Below are positions 29,888-39,174 of a stretch of 64,000 nt of DNA, piece by piece. The stretch covers positions 95,003 to 159,002 of the forward strand of contig NZ_BMUT01000005.1 in the NCBI RefSeq assembly GCF_014650335.1, given 5' to 3'. Source of the DNA: Streptomyces hiroshimensis (lineage in GTDB: Bacteria > Actinomycetota > Actinomycetes > Streptomycetales > Streptomycetaceae). The notes under the pieces are model-generated. The model was not told the origin of the DNA. It made no database searches and saw nothing but the letters and a program-made list of their open reading frames with translations. The first letter of the stretch is position 1. Every line of letters starts with the position of its first letter. The translations under genes were made by a program, and so were the position numbers.

Positions 29888-31132
29888 TCAGTCGCCGATG
29901 AGCGCGTCGACGAACGCCTCGGGCTCGAACGGCGCGAGGTCGTCCGCCCCCTCGCCCAGGCCGACGAGCTTCACGGGCACACCCAGCTCACGCTGGACGG
30001 CGACGACGATGCCGCCCTTGGCGGTGCCGTCGAGCTTGGTGAGGACGATGCCGGTGATGTTGACGACCTCGGCGAAGACGCGTGCCTGCACGAGGCCGTT
30101 CTGACCGGTGGTGGCATCGAGGACGAGCAGCACCTCGTCGACCGAGCCGTGCTTCTCGACGACCCGCTTGACCTTGCCGAGCTCGTCCATGAGGCCGGTC
30201 TTGGTGTGCAGACGGCCGGCGGTGTCGACCAGGACGACGTCGGCGTTCTCGGCGATGCCCTCCTTGACGGCGTCGAAGGCGATCGACGCCGGGTCGCCGC
30301 CCTCGGGCCCGCGGACCGTACGGGCGCCGACGCGCTCGCCCCAGGTCTGCAGCTGGTCCGCCGCGGCGGCACGGAAAGTGTCGGCGGCGCCGAGGACGAC
30401 GGACTTGCCGTCGGCGACGAGCACGCGCGCGAGCTTGCCCGTGGTGGTGGTCTTGCCGGTGCCGTTGACGCCGACGACCATGACGACGCCGGGCTTCTCC
30501 TCGCCGTTCACGCCCACGCCGGGCTCGGTGTGGACGCTGCGGTCGGCGTCGGTGCCGATGAGAGCCAGCAGCTCCTCGCGGAGCAGGGCGCGCAGCTCCT
30601 CGGGGGTGCGGGTGCCGAGCACCTTCACGCGCTCGCGCAGGCGCTCGACGAGCTCCTGCGTGGGGGCGACGCCGACGTCGGCGGTCAGCAGGGTGTCCTC
30701 GATCTCCTCCCACGTGTCCTCGTCGAGGTGCTCGCGGGACAGCAGGGTCAGCAGACCCTTGCCGAGGGAGTTCTGGGAGCGGGAGAGACGGGTGCGCAGC
30801 CGCACGAGGCGGCCGGCGGTGGGTTCGGGCACCTCGACCGCGGGCGCGGCGGGCGCCTCGGGCTCGGCCGGGGCGACGGACGCCTCCGCGGGGGCTTCGG
30901 CGGCCGGGGCCTCGGGGACCGGGAGCTCGACCTCCTCCACGGTCCTGCGCGGCTCGGCGCCGGGGGTCTCGGCCTCCTCGCCGACGTGGGGCTCGGCGGG
31001 CGGCGCGGTGACGGACGGGCTGCTCGGCGGGGCCGGGGGCAGCTGCTTCTTCTTACGGCTGCTGACCACGAGCCCGCTGATCGCGCCGAGCGCGACCACA
31101 GCGATGACTACAGCAAGGATGACGATTTCCAT
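29888..31132 (-). CDS. ftsY: Signal recognition particle receptor FtsY
   Basis: 414-residue SRP receptor GTPase. Residues 1-22 form a membrane helix (EIVILAVVIAVVALGAISGLV) followed by KKK; residues 30-105 are an acidic Ala/Pro/Glu-rich linker as in actinobacterial FtsY. The NG domain follows, with GVNGTGKTTTTGKLA, DTFRAAAADQLQ, VDTAGRLHTKTGLMDEL and VLTKLDGTAKGG. It docks the ribosome-SRP complex at the membrane. ATG at 31130-31132. It is divergent from the NCS1 permease gene (207 bp) and monocistronic here. Confidence 0.97.
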   Translation of the reverse strand: MEIVILAVVIAVVALGAISGLVVSSRKKKQLPPAPPSSPSVTAPPAEPHVGEEAETPGAEPRRTVEEVELPVPEAPAAEAPAEASVAPAEPEAPAAPAVEVPEPTAGRLVRLRTRLSRSQNSLGKGLLTLLSREHLDEDTWEEIEDTLLTADVGVAPTQELVERLRERVKVLGTRTPEELRALLREELLALIGTDADRSVHTEPGVGVNGEEKPGVVMVVGVNGTGKTTTTGKLARVLVADGKSVVLGAADTFRAAAADQLQTWGERVGARTVRGPEGGDPASIAFDAVKEGIAENADVVLVDTAGRLHTKTGLMDELGKVKRVVEKHGSVDEVLLVLDATTGQNGLVQARVFAEVVNITGIVLTKLDGTAKGGIVVAVQRELGVPVKLVGLGEGADDLAPFEPEAFVDALIGD

Positions 31133-31339
31133 AACGCCCCCAGTATCGGACACCACACCGCCGGGAGGCGGCCTCGCCGCTGACGTGGGTCTTCGGAGAT
31201 TCCTACAAGGACCAATCGCACTAAAAGGCTAAACTTGGAGCAAAGTACGATGGCGTGGGGCTGTGCGACGCGCGTAGAGTCCCCAAAGACCTTTTCTGCC
31301 CGGCTTCCCGCCCCGCTTCACCCGCACGGAGCCCCCCAC

Positions 31340-32833
31340 ATGGACAACGCGTCCAACCTGTCCACCGCCGAATCCGGTGGCGCGATAGAAACCCGCGGCA
31401 TCGAGCCCGTTCCGGATCACGAGCGACACGGCCGGGTCCGTGAGCTCATCCCGACCTGGGTCGCCGCCAACATCAGCGTGCTGCTGCTCACCATGGGCGC
31501 TGCCCTGGTGGTCTTCAACCAGCTGAACTTCTGGCAGGTCCTGATCGTCGCCGCCTGCGCCGCGCTCGCGTCGTTCGGCATGGTCGGCGTCCTGTCGGTC
31601 TCCGGCAAGTGGGGCGGCGCGCCCGGCGCGATGCTCTCCCGCGCGACGTTCGGCGTCCGCGGCAACCTCTTCCCGGGCGCGATCCTGTGGGTCGCCCGCT
31701 TCGGCTGGGAGACGATCAACGCGGTCACCGGCGCCTACGCGGTGCTGACCGTTCTCGACCTGGTCTTCGGCATCAAGAGCAACACCCCGCTGATCGTCGT
31801 CACGCTCTTCGCCTTCGTCGTCTGCACGTTCCTCGTGAGCGGCATGGGGCGCAAGGCGCTGAACGTGTGCAACAAGTGGTCGACGTACCTCTTCGGCATC
31901 TTCAGCGTCCTGGTGCTGGTCTACCTGATCGCCAACATCAAGTGGGACGACGTCTTCTCGAAGCCGGCCGGCACCACCGCGATGATGATCGCCGGCATCG
32001 GCACCATCGCCGCCGGCGGCATCAGCTGGGTCCCCACCGGCCCCGACTTCGCGCGCTACCTGCCGCACGCGGCGTCCGGCAAGAAGATCGTCGGCGCCAC
32101 GGTCTCCGGTGCGGGCGTCGTGATGGTCCCCATGGTCCTCATGGGCGCCGTCATGGCCGTCGCCACGCCGGGTCTGGCCGAGGCTCCGGACCCGGTCTCC
32201 TTCCTCGGCGACATCCTGCCGACCTGGCTGGCCGTGCCGTACCTGATCACCGCCATCGTCGGCATGCTGCTGATCAACAGCCTCTCGATGTACTCGGCCG
32301 GCTTCACCGCCCAGACGATGGGCGTGAAGCTCCCCCGCGCCATGGCCGTCAGCATCAACGCCGTGATCTCGCTGGTCGGCGGTCTGCTGCTGATGCTGGT
32401 CGCGAAGAGCTTCCTCGGCTCCTTCATCACCTTCCTGATCCTGCTCGCGGTCTCCTTCTCCGCCTGGATCGGCGTCTACACGGTCGACATGGCGCGCCGC
32501 AAGGCCCGCGCCGTGCGCTACGACGCGGAGGCCCTGATGGACACCGGCCGCACCAGCCGCTACTGGTACGTGGGCGGCTTCTGCTGGCAGGCGATGACGG
32601 CCTGGACCGTCGCCCTGGCCGCGGGTATCTGCTTCACCAAGTGCGACTGGTTCACCGGTCCGCTGGCCTCGACGTTCGTCGGCAAGTACGGGCTGGGCTG
32701 GGCCGCCACGATCGCCATCTCGGCGCTGATCATGGCCGTGCTGCCGGTGCCGCGCGAGGTCGCGGCTTCGGACGCCGCGGATGCGGCGGGTGCCGCCTCC
32801 GGCGACGAGGAGCGCGTGAAGGTCGGCGCCTGA
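31340..32833 (+). CDS. NCS1-family cytosine/purine permease
   Basis: 497-residue membrane protein with about 12 hydrophobic segments. It fits the nucleobase:cation symporter-1 family: PTWVAANISVLLLTMGAALV after a hydrophilic N-terminus (residues 1-40), SRATFGVRGNLFPGAILWVARFGWE, and WVPTGPDFARYLP, which resemble the CodB/cytosine permease motifs. Substrate (cytosine, uracil, purine or allantoin) is not fixed by sequence. ATG at 31340 opens MDNASNLSTAE; the upstream frame is spurious. It is divergent from ftsY and followed by a 44-bp palindrome. AT-rich sequence and a TACGAT at 31246-31251 upstream may mark its promoter. Confidence 0.93.
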   Translation: MDNASNLSTAESGGAIETRGIEPVPDHERHGRVRELIPTWVAANISVLLLTMGAALVVFNQLNFWQVLIVAACAALASFGMVGVLSVSGKWGGAPGAMLSRATFGVRGNLFPGAILWVARFGWETINAVTGAYAVLTVLDLVFGIKSNTPLIVVTLFAFVVCTFLVSGMGRKALNVCNKWSTYLFGIFSVLVLVYLIANIKWDDVFSKPAGTTAMMIAGIGTIAAGGISWVPTGPDFARYLPHAASGKKIVGATVSGAGVVMVPMVLMGAVMAVATPGLAEAPDPVSFLGDILPTWLAVPYLITAIVGMLLINSLSMYSAGFTAQTMGVKLPRAMAVSINAVISLVGGLLLMLVAKSFLGSFITFLILLAVSFSAWIGVYTVDMARRKARAVRYDAEALMDTGRTSRYWYVGGFCWQAMTAWTVALAAGICFTKCDWFTGPLASTFVGKYGLGWAATIAISALIMAVLPVPREVAASDAADAAGAASGDEERVKVGA

Positions 32834-32850
32834 CGCGCCACCGCTTCTTG

Positions 32851-32894
32851 AACGTGGGTGCCCCCAACGTCATGACGTTGGGGGCACCCACGTT
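32851..32894. terminator. Perfect 44-bp palindrome downstream of the NCS1 permease
   Basis: 22-nt halves (32851-32872 and 32873-32894) are exact reverse complements with no spacer, centred on CGTCA/TGACG. It starts 17 nt after the permease stop. As RNA it folds to a long stem with a minimal loop, so it is likely a terminator; as DNA it can form a cruciform. Confidence 0.85.
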
Positions 32895-32963
32895 TTGCGT
32901 TCGCGCGCCGCGACGGCGCCCCATGCGGCGCCTGCTGAGGGCCGGTTCACCACCGCCGGGTTT

Positions 32964-33375
32964 GTACGTCGCGGCTGAGCACCGTGGCGACTGAAGGCCG
33001 CGGCAGCCGGGACGGCGACGCGTGACAGGCCGGTACGACACCGCCGAAGCCATACGTTGCGGCTGAGCGCCACGGTGGCCGGGGGCCAGTGGTGCGTGGC
33101 GGGCCAGGAGCCGATGAGACGTCCCGCAGCCGCGGCCCGGCGCGGGCACGCGGGTATGGCCCTGCCGCAAGGGCCGTACCCGCAGTACACCGCCGAGCTC
33201 CTACGTTGCAGCTGAGCGCCACAGCCGCGGGAAGCGGTGCCGCACGCCGGGCCGGCGCAGCCGACGGGACACCCCGTGGCAGCAACCCGATCAGCAGACC
33301 GGTGCAGCGCCTGCTGCAGGCCGGTCCGGCCGCCGCCGGGCCCCGCCAGTTGTCACTGAGCGCCACGGCGGCGGG
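32964..33375. repeat. Four degenerate copies of a GTTGCGGCTGAGCGCCAC-like motif
   Basis: Copies begin near 32964, 33053, 33202 and 33348 (spacing about 90-150 bp). The best two read TACGTTGCGGCTGAGCGCC and TACGTTGCAGCTGAGCGCC; the outer ones are more diverged. Flanking sequence is also loosely similar between copies, suggesting a larger unit of about 100-150 bp that has drifted. Confidence 0.6.
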
Positions 33376-33579
33376 GCGCCAATGGCACGTGGCAGGCGGG
33401 AGCCGACGCGGCATCCCGCAGCCGCGGCACGGCGGGATGCGGTGGCCGGCCTCGTCGGTACACCACTTCCCCCGTGCCGCAGGCGCTGCGCCCCCCGCAC
33501 GGGCGGGCGCCCCACGCCGCTGCGCTGCCCCGCTCGTCGCCGTACGCGAGCAGGACGGGTGCAAAGCAGGAGGTACGCA

Positions 33580-33628
33580 AACAGGACGCTGCCCCGGCTC
33601 ATCCGATGAGCCGGGGCAGCGTCCTGTT
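33580..33628. terminator. glcP terminator
   Basis: Perfect 23-bp arms (33580-33602 and 33606-33628) around CCG, 24 nt beyond the glcP stop on the minus strand. An unusually long stem. Confidence 0.92.
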
Positions 33629-33651
33629 GAGGAGAGGGCGGCGGGGGGGGG

Positions 33652-35070
33652 TTAGCCCATCTCCTCCAACGCCTTGCCCTTCGTCTCCTTGACGTACTTG
33701 AGCACGAAGGGGATCGAGAGCACGGCGAAGACCGCGTAGATGACGTACGTACCGGAGAGGTTCCAGTCCGACAGGCTCGGGAAGCTCGCGGTGATGACCC
33801 AGTTGGCGACCCACTGCGCGGAGGCGGCGACGCCGAGTGCCGCGGCGCGGATGCGGTTGGGGAACATCTCGCCGAGGAAGACCCAGACCACGACGCCCCA
33901 CGAGAGCGCGAAGAAGAGCACGAAGGCGTGCGCCGCGATGAGGGCGACCGTGCCCTGGGCGGTCGGCAGGGAGCCGTCACCGGCCTGCGCGGAGAAGGCC
34001 CAGGCCTCGAGGGCGAGGGAGATGGCCATACCGGCCGAGCCGACGAGGGCGAGCGGCTTGCGGCCGACACGGTCGACGAAGATCATCGCGATCACGGTGC
34101 CGACGATGTTGATGATCGACGTCGTGAAGGAGTACAGGAAGGAGTCGCTCGGGTCGATGCCGACGGACTGCCAGAGGGTGGCCGAGTAGTAGAAGGCCAC
34201 GTTGATGCCGACGAGCTGCTGGAAGACCGACAGGCCGATGCCGACCCAGACGATGGGCAGGAAGCCCGCCTTGCCGCCGAGGAGGTCCTTGAAGGTGGAC
34301 TTCTCCTCGCTGTGCATCGCGAGCTCGATCTCGGCGACGCGCTTGTCGAGGTCGACGGTGTGGCCCTCGACGTCGGCCAGGACGCTCTTCGCCTTGTCGA
34401 CCTTGCCGACGGAGATCAGGAAGCGGGGCGACTCGGGAATCGCGAAGGAGAGCAGGCCGTAGAGGACGGCCGGGACGACCATGACGCCGAGCATCAGCTG
34501 CCAGGCCTCGATGCCCATGAGGTGACCGCGCTGGTCGCCGTCGGCGAGGTTGAGGATGCCCCAGTTGACGAGCTGCGAGACGGCGATGCCGACGACGATC
34601 GCGGCCTGCTGGAAGGAGCCGAGGCGGCCGCGGTAGGCGGGCGGCGAGACCTCGGCGATGTACGCCGGGCCGATGACCGAGGCCATGCCGATGGCGATGC
34701 CGCCGAGGATGCGCCAGAACGCGAGGTCCCACAGGGCGAACGGCAGGGCCGAGCCGACGGCGCTGATCGTGAAGAGCGTCGCGGAGATCTGCATGACGCG
34801 GATCCGGCCGATGCGGTCCGCGAGCCGGCCCGCCGTGGCGGCGCCGATCGCGCAGCCGATGAGGGCGATGGCGATGACCTGGGCCAGGGCTGCGGAGCCG
34901 ATGTCGTACTTCCCGCGAATGCCCTCGACCGCGCCGTTGATCACGGAGCTGTCGTAGCCGAAGAGAAAGCCACCCATGGCCGCGGCCGCGGTGATGAAGA
35001 TGACATGGCCGAGGTGGTCCGGCTGGGCCTTGCGGCCCTCGGACCCCTGCGCCGTCGCAGTGCTGGTCAA
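33652..35070 (-). CDS. glcP: Glucose permease GlcP (MFS sugar porter)
   Basis: 472-residue sugar porter with 12 membrane helices. Family motifs: GGFLFGYDSSVINGAV in helix 1, GRLADRIGRIRVM in loop 2-3, PESPRFLI after helix 6, VDRVGRKPL in loop 8-9. Position directly beside smc and overall similarity to SCO5578 identify it as GlcP, the main glucose:proton symporter in S. coelicolor, where glucose kinase and uptake underlie carbon repression. Start is TTG 35068-35070 with CAGGAG 6 nt upstream. The promoter (35178-35205) and a repeated CACTTGAAG motif lie upstream. Confidence 0.92.
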   Translation of the reverse strand: MTSTATAQGSEGRKAQPDHLGHVIFITAAAAMGGFLFGYDSSVINGAVEGIRGKYDIGSAALAQVIAIALIGCAIGAATAGRLADRIGRIRVMQISATLFTISAVGSALPFALWDLAFWRILGGIAIGMASVIGPAYIAEVSPPAYRGRLGSFQQAAIVVGIAVSQLVNWGILNLADGDQRGHLMGIEAWQLMLGVMVVPAVLYGLLSFAIPESPRFLISVGKVDKAKSVLADVEGHTVDLDKRVAEIELAMHSEEKSTFKDLLGGKAGFLPIVWVGIGLSVFQQLVGINVAFYYSATLWQSVGIDPSDSFLYSFTTSIINIVGTVIAMIFVDRVGRKPLALVGSAGMAISLALEAWAFSAQAGDGSLPTAQGTVALIAAHAFVLFFALSWGVVVWVFLGEMFPNRIRAAALGVAASAQWVANWVITASFPSLSDWNLSGTYVIYAVFAVLSIPFVLKYVKETKGKALEEMG

Positions 35071-35118
35071 CGTGTACTCCTGAGGCCCGGCGGCACTGCC
35101 GGGCGTGGGGGGCTGGCA

Positions 35119-35264
35119 CTTCAAGTGGGGCACAGGACTTGGGGGCCCACCACTTGAAGGTATTAGCAACGCTGCAGACCCTATGTCTTCATTTTCTTAA
35201 GTCAATAGGTCGTAACCAAGAAGTTTCCTGCAGGCTTCCCACACGTTGAGTTCAACACTTGAAG
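35119..35264 (-). promoter_or_regulatory. glcP control region with three CACTTGAAG motifs
   Basis: The nonamer CACTTGAAG occurs at 35151-35159 and 35256-35264, and inverted at 35119-35127. The first and the inverted copy form an inverted repeat just downstream of the predicted transcription start; the third lies about 85 bp upstream. This arrangement resembles an operator for a dimeric or looping regulator. The regulator is unknown to me. Confidence 0.55.
35178..35205 (-). promoter_or_regulatory. glcP promoter
   Basis: Minus strand TTGACT (35200-35205), 16-bp spacer, TAGGGT (35178-35183): a good fit to the vegetative HrdB-type consensus in an unusually AT-rich stretch. Start of transcription expected near 35171, giving a leader of about 100 nt to the TTG start. 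Confidence 0.7.
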
Positions 35265-35294
35265 AAGTGAAGCCGTCGCCGCGCGATTACAAGA

Positions 35295-38200
35295 TCAACG
35301 CAGTCGCTGACTGATCACCTTCGAGACGCCGTCGCCCTGCATCGAGACGCCGTAGAGCGCGTCGGCGACCTCCATCGTCCGCTTCTGGTGCGTGATCACG
35401 ATCAGCTGCGAACTCTCCTGGAGCTCCCGCATGATCCCGATCAGCCGCTGGAGGTTGGTGTCGTCCAGCGCCGCCTCGACCTCGTCCATCACATAGAACG
35501 GGCTCGGCCGCGCCTTGAAGATCGCGACCAGCAGCGCCACCGCCGTCAGCGAGCGCTCCCCGCCCGACAGCAGCGACAGACGCTTGACCTTCTTGCCCGG
35601 CGGACGCGCCTCGACGTCCACGCCGGTGGCCAGCATGTCGTCCGGGTCGGTGAGGACGAGCCGCCCCTCGCCCCCGGGGAAGAGCCGCGAGAAGACGCCC
35701 TCGAACTCCCGGGCGGTGTCCCGGTACGCCTCCGTGAAGACCTCCTCGACGCGCTTGTCGACGTCCTTGACGACCTGGAGCAGGTCGCTGCGGGTCTTCT
35801 TGAGGTCCTCCAGCTGCTCGGAGAGGAACTTGTGCCGCTCCTCCAGCGCCGCGAACTCCTCCAGGGCCAGCGGATTGACCTTGCCCAGCTGCTGATAGGC
35901 GCGCTCGGCCGCCCGGAGCCGCTTCTCCTGCTCCGCCCGTACGTACGGCACGGGGCGGTTCCTCGGGTGGTCCGGGTCCTCCGGCAGCTCTTCGCCCTCG
36001 GCCGGCGGGGACGGCGGTACGAGCTGGTCCGGCCCGTACTCCGCGACCAGGCCCGCGGGTTCGACGCCGAGCTCCTCCAGGGCCCTGGCCTCCAGCTGCT
36101 CGATGCGCAGCCGCTTCTCCGCGCCGAGCACCTCGCCCTTGTGCACCGTGTCGGTGAGCTTGTCCAGCTCGCTCTTCAGCTCGCGGCCCCGGTTGCGCTC
36201 GGCGGCCAGCTCGCGCTCCCGGGCGCCCTTCGCCTCCTCGGCGCTCCGCTTCTCCTCGTCGGCGCGCACGAGGGAGACCTCGACGTGCGCGAGGAGCTGC
36301 CGGGCCCCCGACGCGACGGCCGCGGCGACGCGGGCCTCGTGCTGCAGTCTGGCGCGGCGCTGCTCCGCGCGGGCCCGCGCCTCGCGCTCAGCGCGGGCTG
36401 CCCGGTCCAGGCCGTCCGCCCGCCCCGCGAGGGCCTTGACGCGCTCCTCGTGCGTACGGACCTGAAGGCGCGCCTCCATCTCGGTCTGCCGGGCGTTGGC
36501 GCCGTCCGCGGCGAGCCGGTCCCGCATGGAGGTGTCGGGCTCTCCGTCGCCCTCGGCCGGGGCGGCCTCCTCGGCGACGGCCAGGCGCTCGGCCAGTTCC
36601 CCGGCCTCCTCGCCGGCCCGTGCGAGGGCTTCCTCGGCACGGGCCACGGCCGCGGCCGTGCGGCCTGCCTCGTCGGCCGCCGCGCGCGCCTGGCCGGCGA
36701 GCCGGCCGAGGGCCTGGGCGACCTGTGACTTCTCCCGGTCGGCCGTGCTGCGCACGGACGCCAGTTCCTCCACGCGGGCCGCGCACTCCGCGCGCCGTGC
36801 GGCCGCGGCGTGCTGTGCCGCCTGCAGACCGTCGCAGCGGGCATCGAGGTCGGCGAGTTCGGCGGTGGCCTCGTCGACGGCGGCCTGGACCTCCAGGAGG
36901 CTCGGCGCGCCGCCGGAGCCGCCCTGCGCGAAGTGGGTCCCGAGCAGGTCGCCCTCGGCGGTGACGGCGACGGCCCCGGGCCGTTCGCCGACGAGTTCCT
37001 CGGCGTCCTCCAGCGTCGCGACGACCACGACGTCCCGCAGGAGCGCGCGCACGGCGTCGAGGACGGGGGCGGGCCCGTCGACGAGTTCGAGGGCGGGGCG
37101 GGGGGCGCACGAGGCGGCGTTCGCACCGCCCCGTGCGGGCGGCTGCACGGGGCCCGGCCCGGAGGCCGCTGCCGCTCCGCGCTCCAGGCCCGGTGCCACC
37201 ACGAGCGCCGCCCGCCCCGCGTCCTGCTTGCGGAGCAGCCGCAGCGCTTCGGCCGCCGTGGCGGTGTCCGTGACGGCGAGTGCGTCCGCCGCGGCGCCCA
37301 GGGCCGCTGCGACGGGCAGTTCGTAGCCGGGGGCGACGGTCAGGAGCTCGGCCGCGGGGCCCAGCAGTCCGGCCAAACGATCCTGCGCCGCCAGCAGCGC
37401 CCCCGTGCCGTCCTTGCGGCGCAGCCCCAGGGCGAGCGCGTCGCGCCGGGCCCCGGTCGCCGCCCGGCGGCGTTCGGTGGCGGTGGCCTCCTCGCGCGCC
37501 TCGCTCAGGGCGGCCTCGGCGGCGGCGAGTTCCTGCTTGGCGGCCTCGTGCCGGTCGGCCAGCTCGGCATCCCCCGCGTCGAGACCCTCGACCTCGGCCT
37601 GCTGCCGCTCGTACTCCTCCTGGGCGGCGGCCGCACGCTCCCGGGCCTCGTCGCGGGCGGCGGCCAGCCGGTCGATCTCGGCCTGCGCGGAGGCCGCCCG
37701 GCCGCGGGCCGCGGTGACACGGCCCTGGAGCCGGGCGAGCTCCTCGCGGTGGTCGGCGATGGCGCGGGCGGCGTCCCGCAGGCGGCGCTCCTCGTCCGCC
37801 AGCTGCCGCTCCAGGGCGGCACGGTGTTCGGTGGTGTCCTCCAGGGCCCGGCTCGCCGCCTCCAGGGCGGCCTCCAGCTCGGCCTCCTGTTCGCGGATGC
37901 GGGCGGCCTCGCGCTCCAGGTCCTCCGGTTCGCGGCCGCGCCGCTCCTCGGCGGGGGCGGCGGTGGCGCTGGTGACGCGTGCGTCGGCGAGTCCGATCGT
38001 GCCGCGCACGCGCTCGGCGAGGCGGGAGAGTTCGTACCAGGTCTGCTGGGCGGCGGCCAGGCGCGGGGTGAGCGTGCGCACCTGCTCCTCCAGGGCCGCC
38101 TCGCGCTGGAGGGCGGTCTTCAGCTCGGCCTCGGCGCCGTCCTTGCGCGCCTTGAGGGCGGCCTCGTCCGCCAGCTCGGCCCGCAGCGCCTCCCGGAGGG

Positions 38201-38906
38201 CGACGAGGTCGTCGGCGAGGAGCCTGAGGCGGGCATCGCGCAGATCGGCCTGGATGACGGCGGCGCGGCGCGCCACGGCCGCCTGCCGGCCGAGCGGTTT
38301 GAGCTGGCGCCGGAGCTCGTCGGTGAGGTCCTGGACGCGGGCGAGGTTCGCGCGCATCGCGTCGAGCTTCCGCAGCGCCTTCTCCTTGCGCTTGCGGTGC
38401 TTGAGAACGCCTGCCGCCTCCTCGATGAAGGCGCGGCGGCCGGCGGGGTCGGCGTGGAGTACGGAGTCGAGCTGCCCCTGGCCGACGATGACGTGCATCT
38501 CGCGGCCGATGCCGGAGTCCGAGAGCAGCTCCTGGATGTCGAGGAGCCGGCAGGTGTCGCCGTTGAGCTGGTACTCGCTGCCGCCGTTGCGGAACATGAT
38601 CCGCGTGATGGTGACCTCGGAGTAGTCGATCGGCAGGGCTCCGTCGGAGTTGTCGATCGTGAGGGAGACCTCGGCACGGCCCAGCGGCGGGCGGCCGGTC
38701 GTCCCGGCGAAGATCACGTCTTCCATCTTGCCGCCGCGCAGGGACTTGGCCCCCTGCTCCCCCATGACCCAGGAGAGGGCGTCGACGACATTGGACTTGC
38801 CGGAGCCGTTGGGCCCCACGACGCAGGTGATCCCGGGCTCGAAGCGCAGGGTCGTCGCGGAGGCGAAGGATTTGAACCCCCGCAGGGTCAGGCTCTTGAG
38901 GTGCAC
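35295..38906 (-). CDS. smc: Chromosome segregation ATPase SMC
   Basis: 1203-residue SMC, which compacts and segregates chromosomes with ScpAB. Walker A GPNGSGKSN is at residues 31-39; two long coiled coils rich in Glu/Arg/Ala flank a hinge near residues 500-650 (RLAGLLGPAAELLTVAPGYELPVAAALG); signature LLSGGERSLTAVALL and Walker B FYVMDEVEAALDD close the head. The hinge contains an extra Gly/Ala/Pro-rich loop (ERGAAAASGPGPVQPPARGG). GTG start 38904-38906 opens directly at the head; longer open frame upstream is not conserved. Upstream ribosome site is weak. Confidence 0.97.
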   Translation of the reverse strand: MHLKSLTLRGFKSFASATTLRFEPGITCVVGPNGSGKSNVVDALSWVMGEQGAKSLRGGKMEDVIFAGTTGRPPLGRAEVSLTIDNSDGALPIDYSEVTITRIMFRNGGSEYQLNGDTCRLLDIQELLSDSGIGREMHVIVGQGQLDSVLHADPAGRRAFIEEAAGVLKHRKRKEKALRKLDAMRANLARVQDLTDELRRQLKPLGRQAAVARRAAVIQADLRDARLRLLADDLVALREALRAELADEAALKARKDGAEAELKTALQREAALEEQVRTLTPRLAAAQQTWYELSRLAERVRGTIGLADARVTSATAAPAEERRGREPEDLEREAARIREQEAELEAALEAASRALEDTTEHRAALERQLADEERRLRDAARAIADHREELARLQGRVTAARGRAASAQAEIDRLAAARDEARERAAAAQEEYERQQAEVEGLDAGDAELADRHEAAKQELAAAEAALSEAREEATATERRRAATGARRDALALGLRRKDGTGALLAAQDRLAGLLGPAAELLTVAPGYELPVAAALGAAADALAVTDTATAAEALRLLRKQDAGRAALVVAPGLERGAAAASGPGPVQPPARGGANAASCAPRPALELVDGPAPVLDAVRALLRDVVVVATLEDAEELVGERPGAVAVTAEGDLLGTHFAQGGSGGAPSLLEVQAAVDEATAELADLDARCDGLQAAQHAAAARRAECAARVEELASVRSTADREKSQVAQALGRLAGQARAAADEAGRTAAAVARAEEALARAGEEAGELAERLAVAEEAAPAEGDGEPDTSMRDRLAADGANARQTEMEARLQVRTHEERVKALAGRADGLDRAARAEREARARAEQRRARLQHEARVAAAVASGARQLLAHVEVSLVRADEEKRSAEEAKGARERELAAERNRGRELKSELDKLTDTVHKGEVLGAEKRLRIEQLEARALEELGVEPAGLVAEYGPDQLVPPSPPAEGEELPEDPDHPRNRPVPYVRAEQEKRLRAAERAYQQLGKVNPLALEEFAALEERHKFLSEQLEDLKKTRSDLLQVVKDVDKRVEEVFTEAYRDTAREFEGVFSRLFPGGEGRLVLTDPDDMLATGVDVEARPPGKKVKRLSLLSGGERSLTAVALLVAIFKARPSPFYVMDEVEAALDDTNLQRLIGIMRELQESSQLIVITHQKRTMEVADALYGVSMQGDGVSKVISQRLR

Positions 38907-39174
38907 GCGGTAGGACTCTACCGGCCGGGCCTCTGCAGGAGCCGCCCCGGACGGCATGCTGGCGTGCCGCGCCCTTCAATTGGTTTCACGTGGGAAGGGG
39001 CAGGGCACATCAGTCGTTAAGAGCACACCGAAAAGTGGGAAAAAATAGCCGCAACCGCTGGAAACGCCACGACCATACGATGATCGGAAATGACGAAGGG
39101 ACGCCGAAGCGTCCCTTGCAACTCTCAAGCGGCTGACAGTGCAGCCCGACCGGCCCCCGGGGCAGGGCCTCTGG

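Larger units (their letters stand above)
32834..33651. other. 818-bp non-coding stretch with repeats
   Basis: Between the NCS1 permease and glcP (convergent). It contains the permease-side 44-bp palindrome (32851-32894), a GCCCCATGCGG word (32918-32928), about four degenerate copies of a motif centred on CGTTGCGGCTGAGCGCCAC (32964 to 33375), and the glcP-side terminator (33580-33628). Frames open on both strands are compositional, lack ribosome sites and have no similarity I recognise. It could be a decayed gene or an expanded repeat. Confidence 0.6.

Noticed and set aside
32947..33564. 205-codon minus-strand frame with repeated VALS-NV-like segments
   Set aside because: No start with a ribosome site, Arg/Ala/Pro-rich composition typical of shadow frames; the repeats are better described at DNA level.
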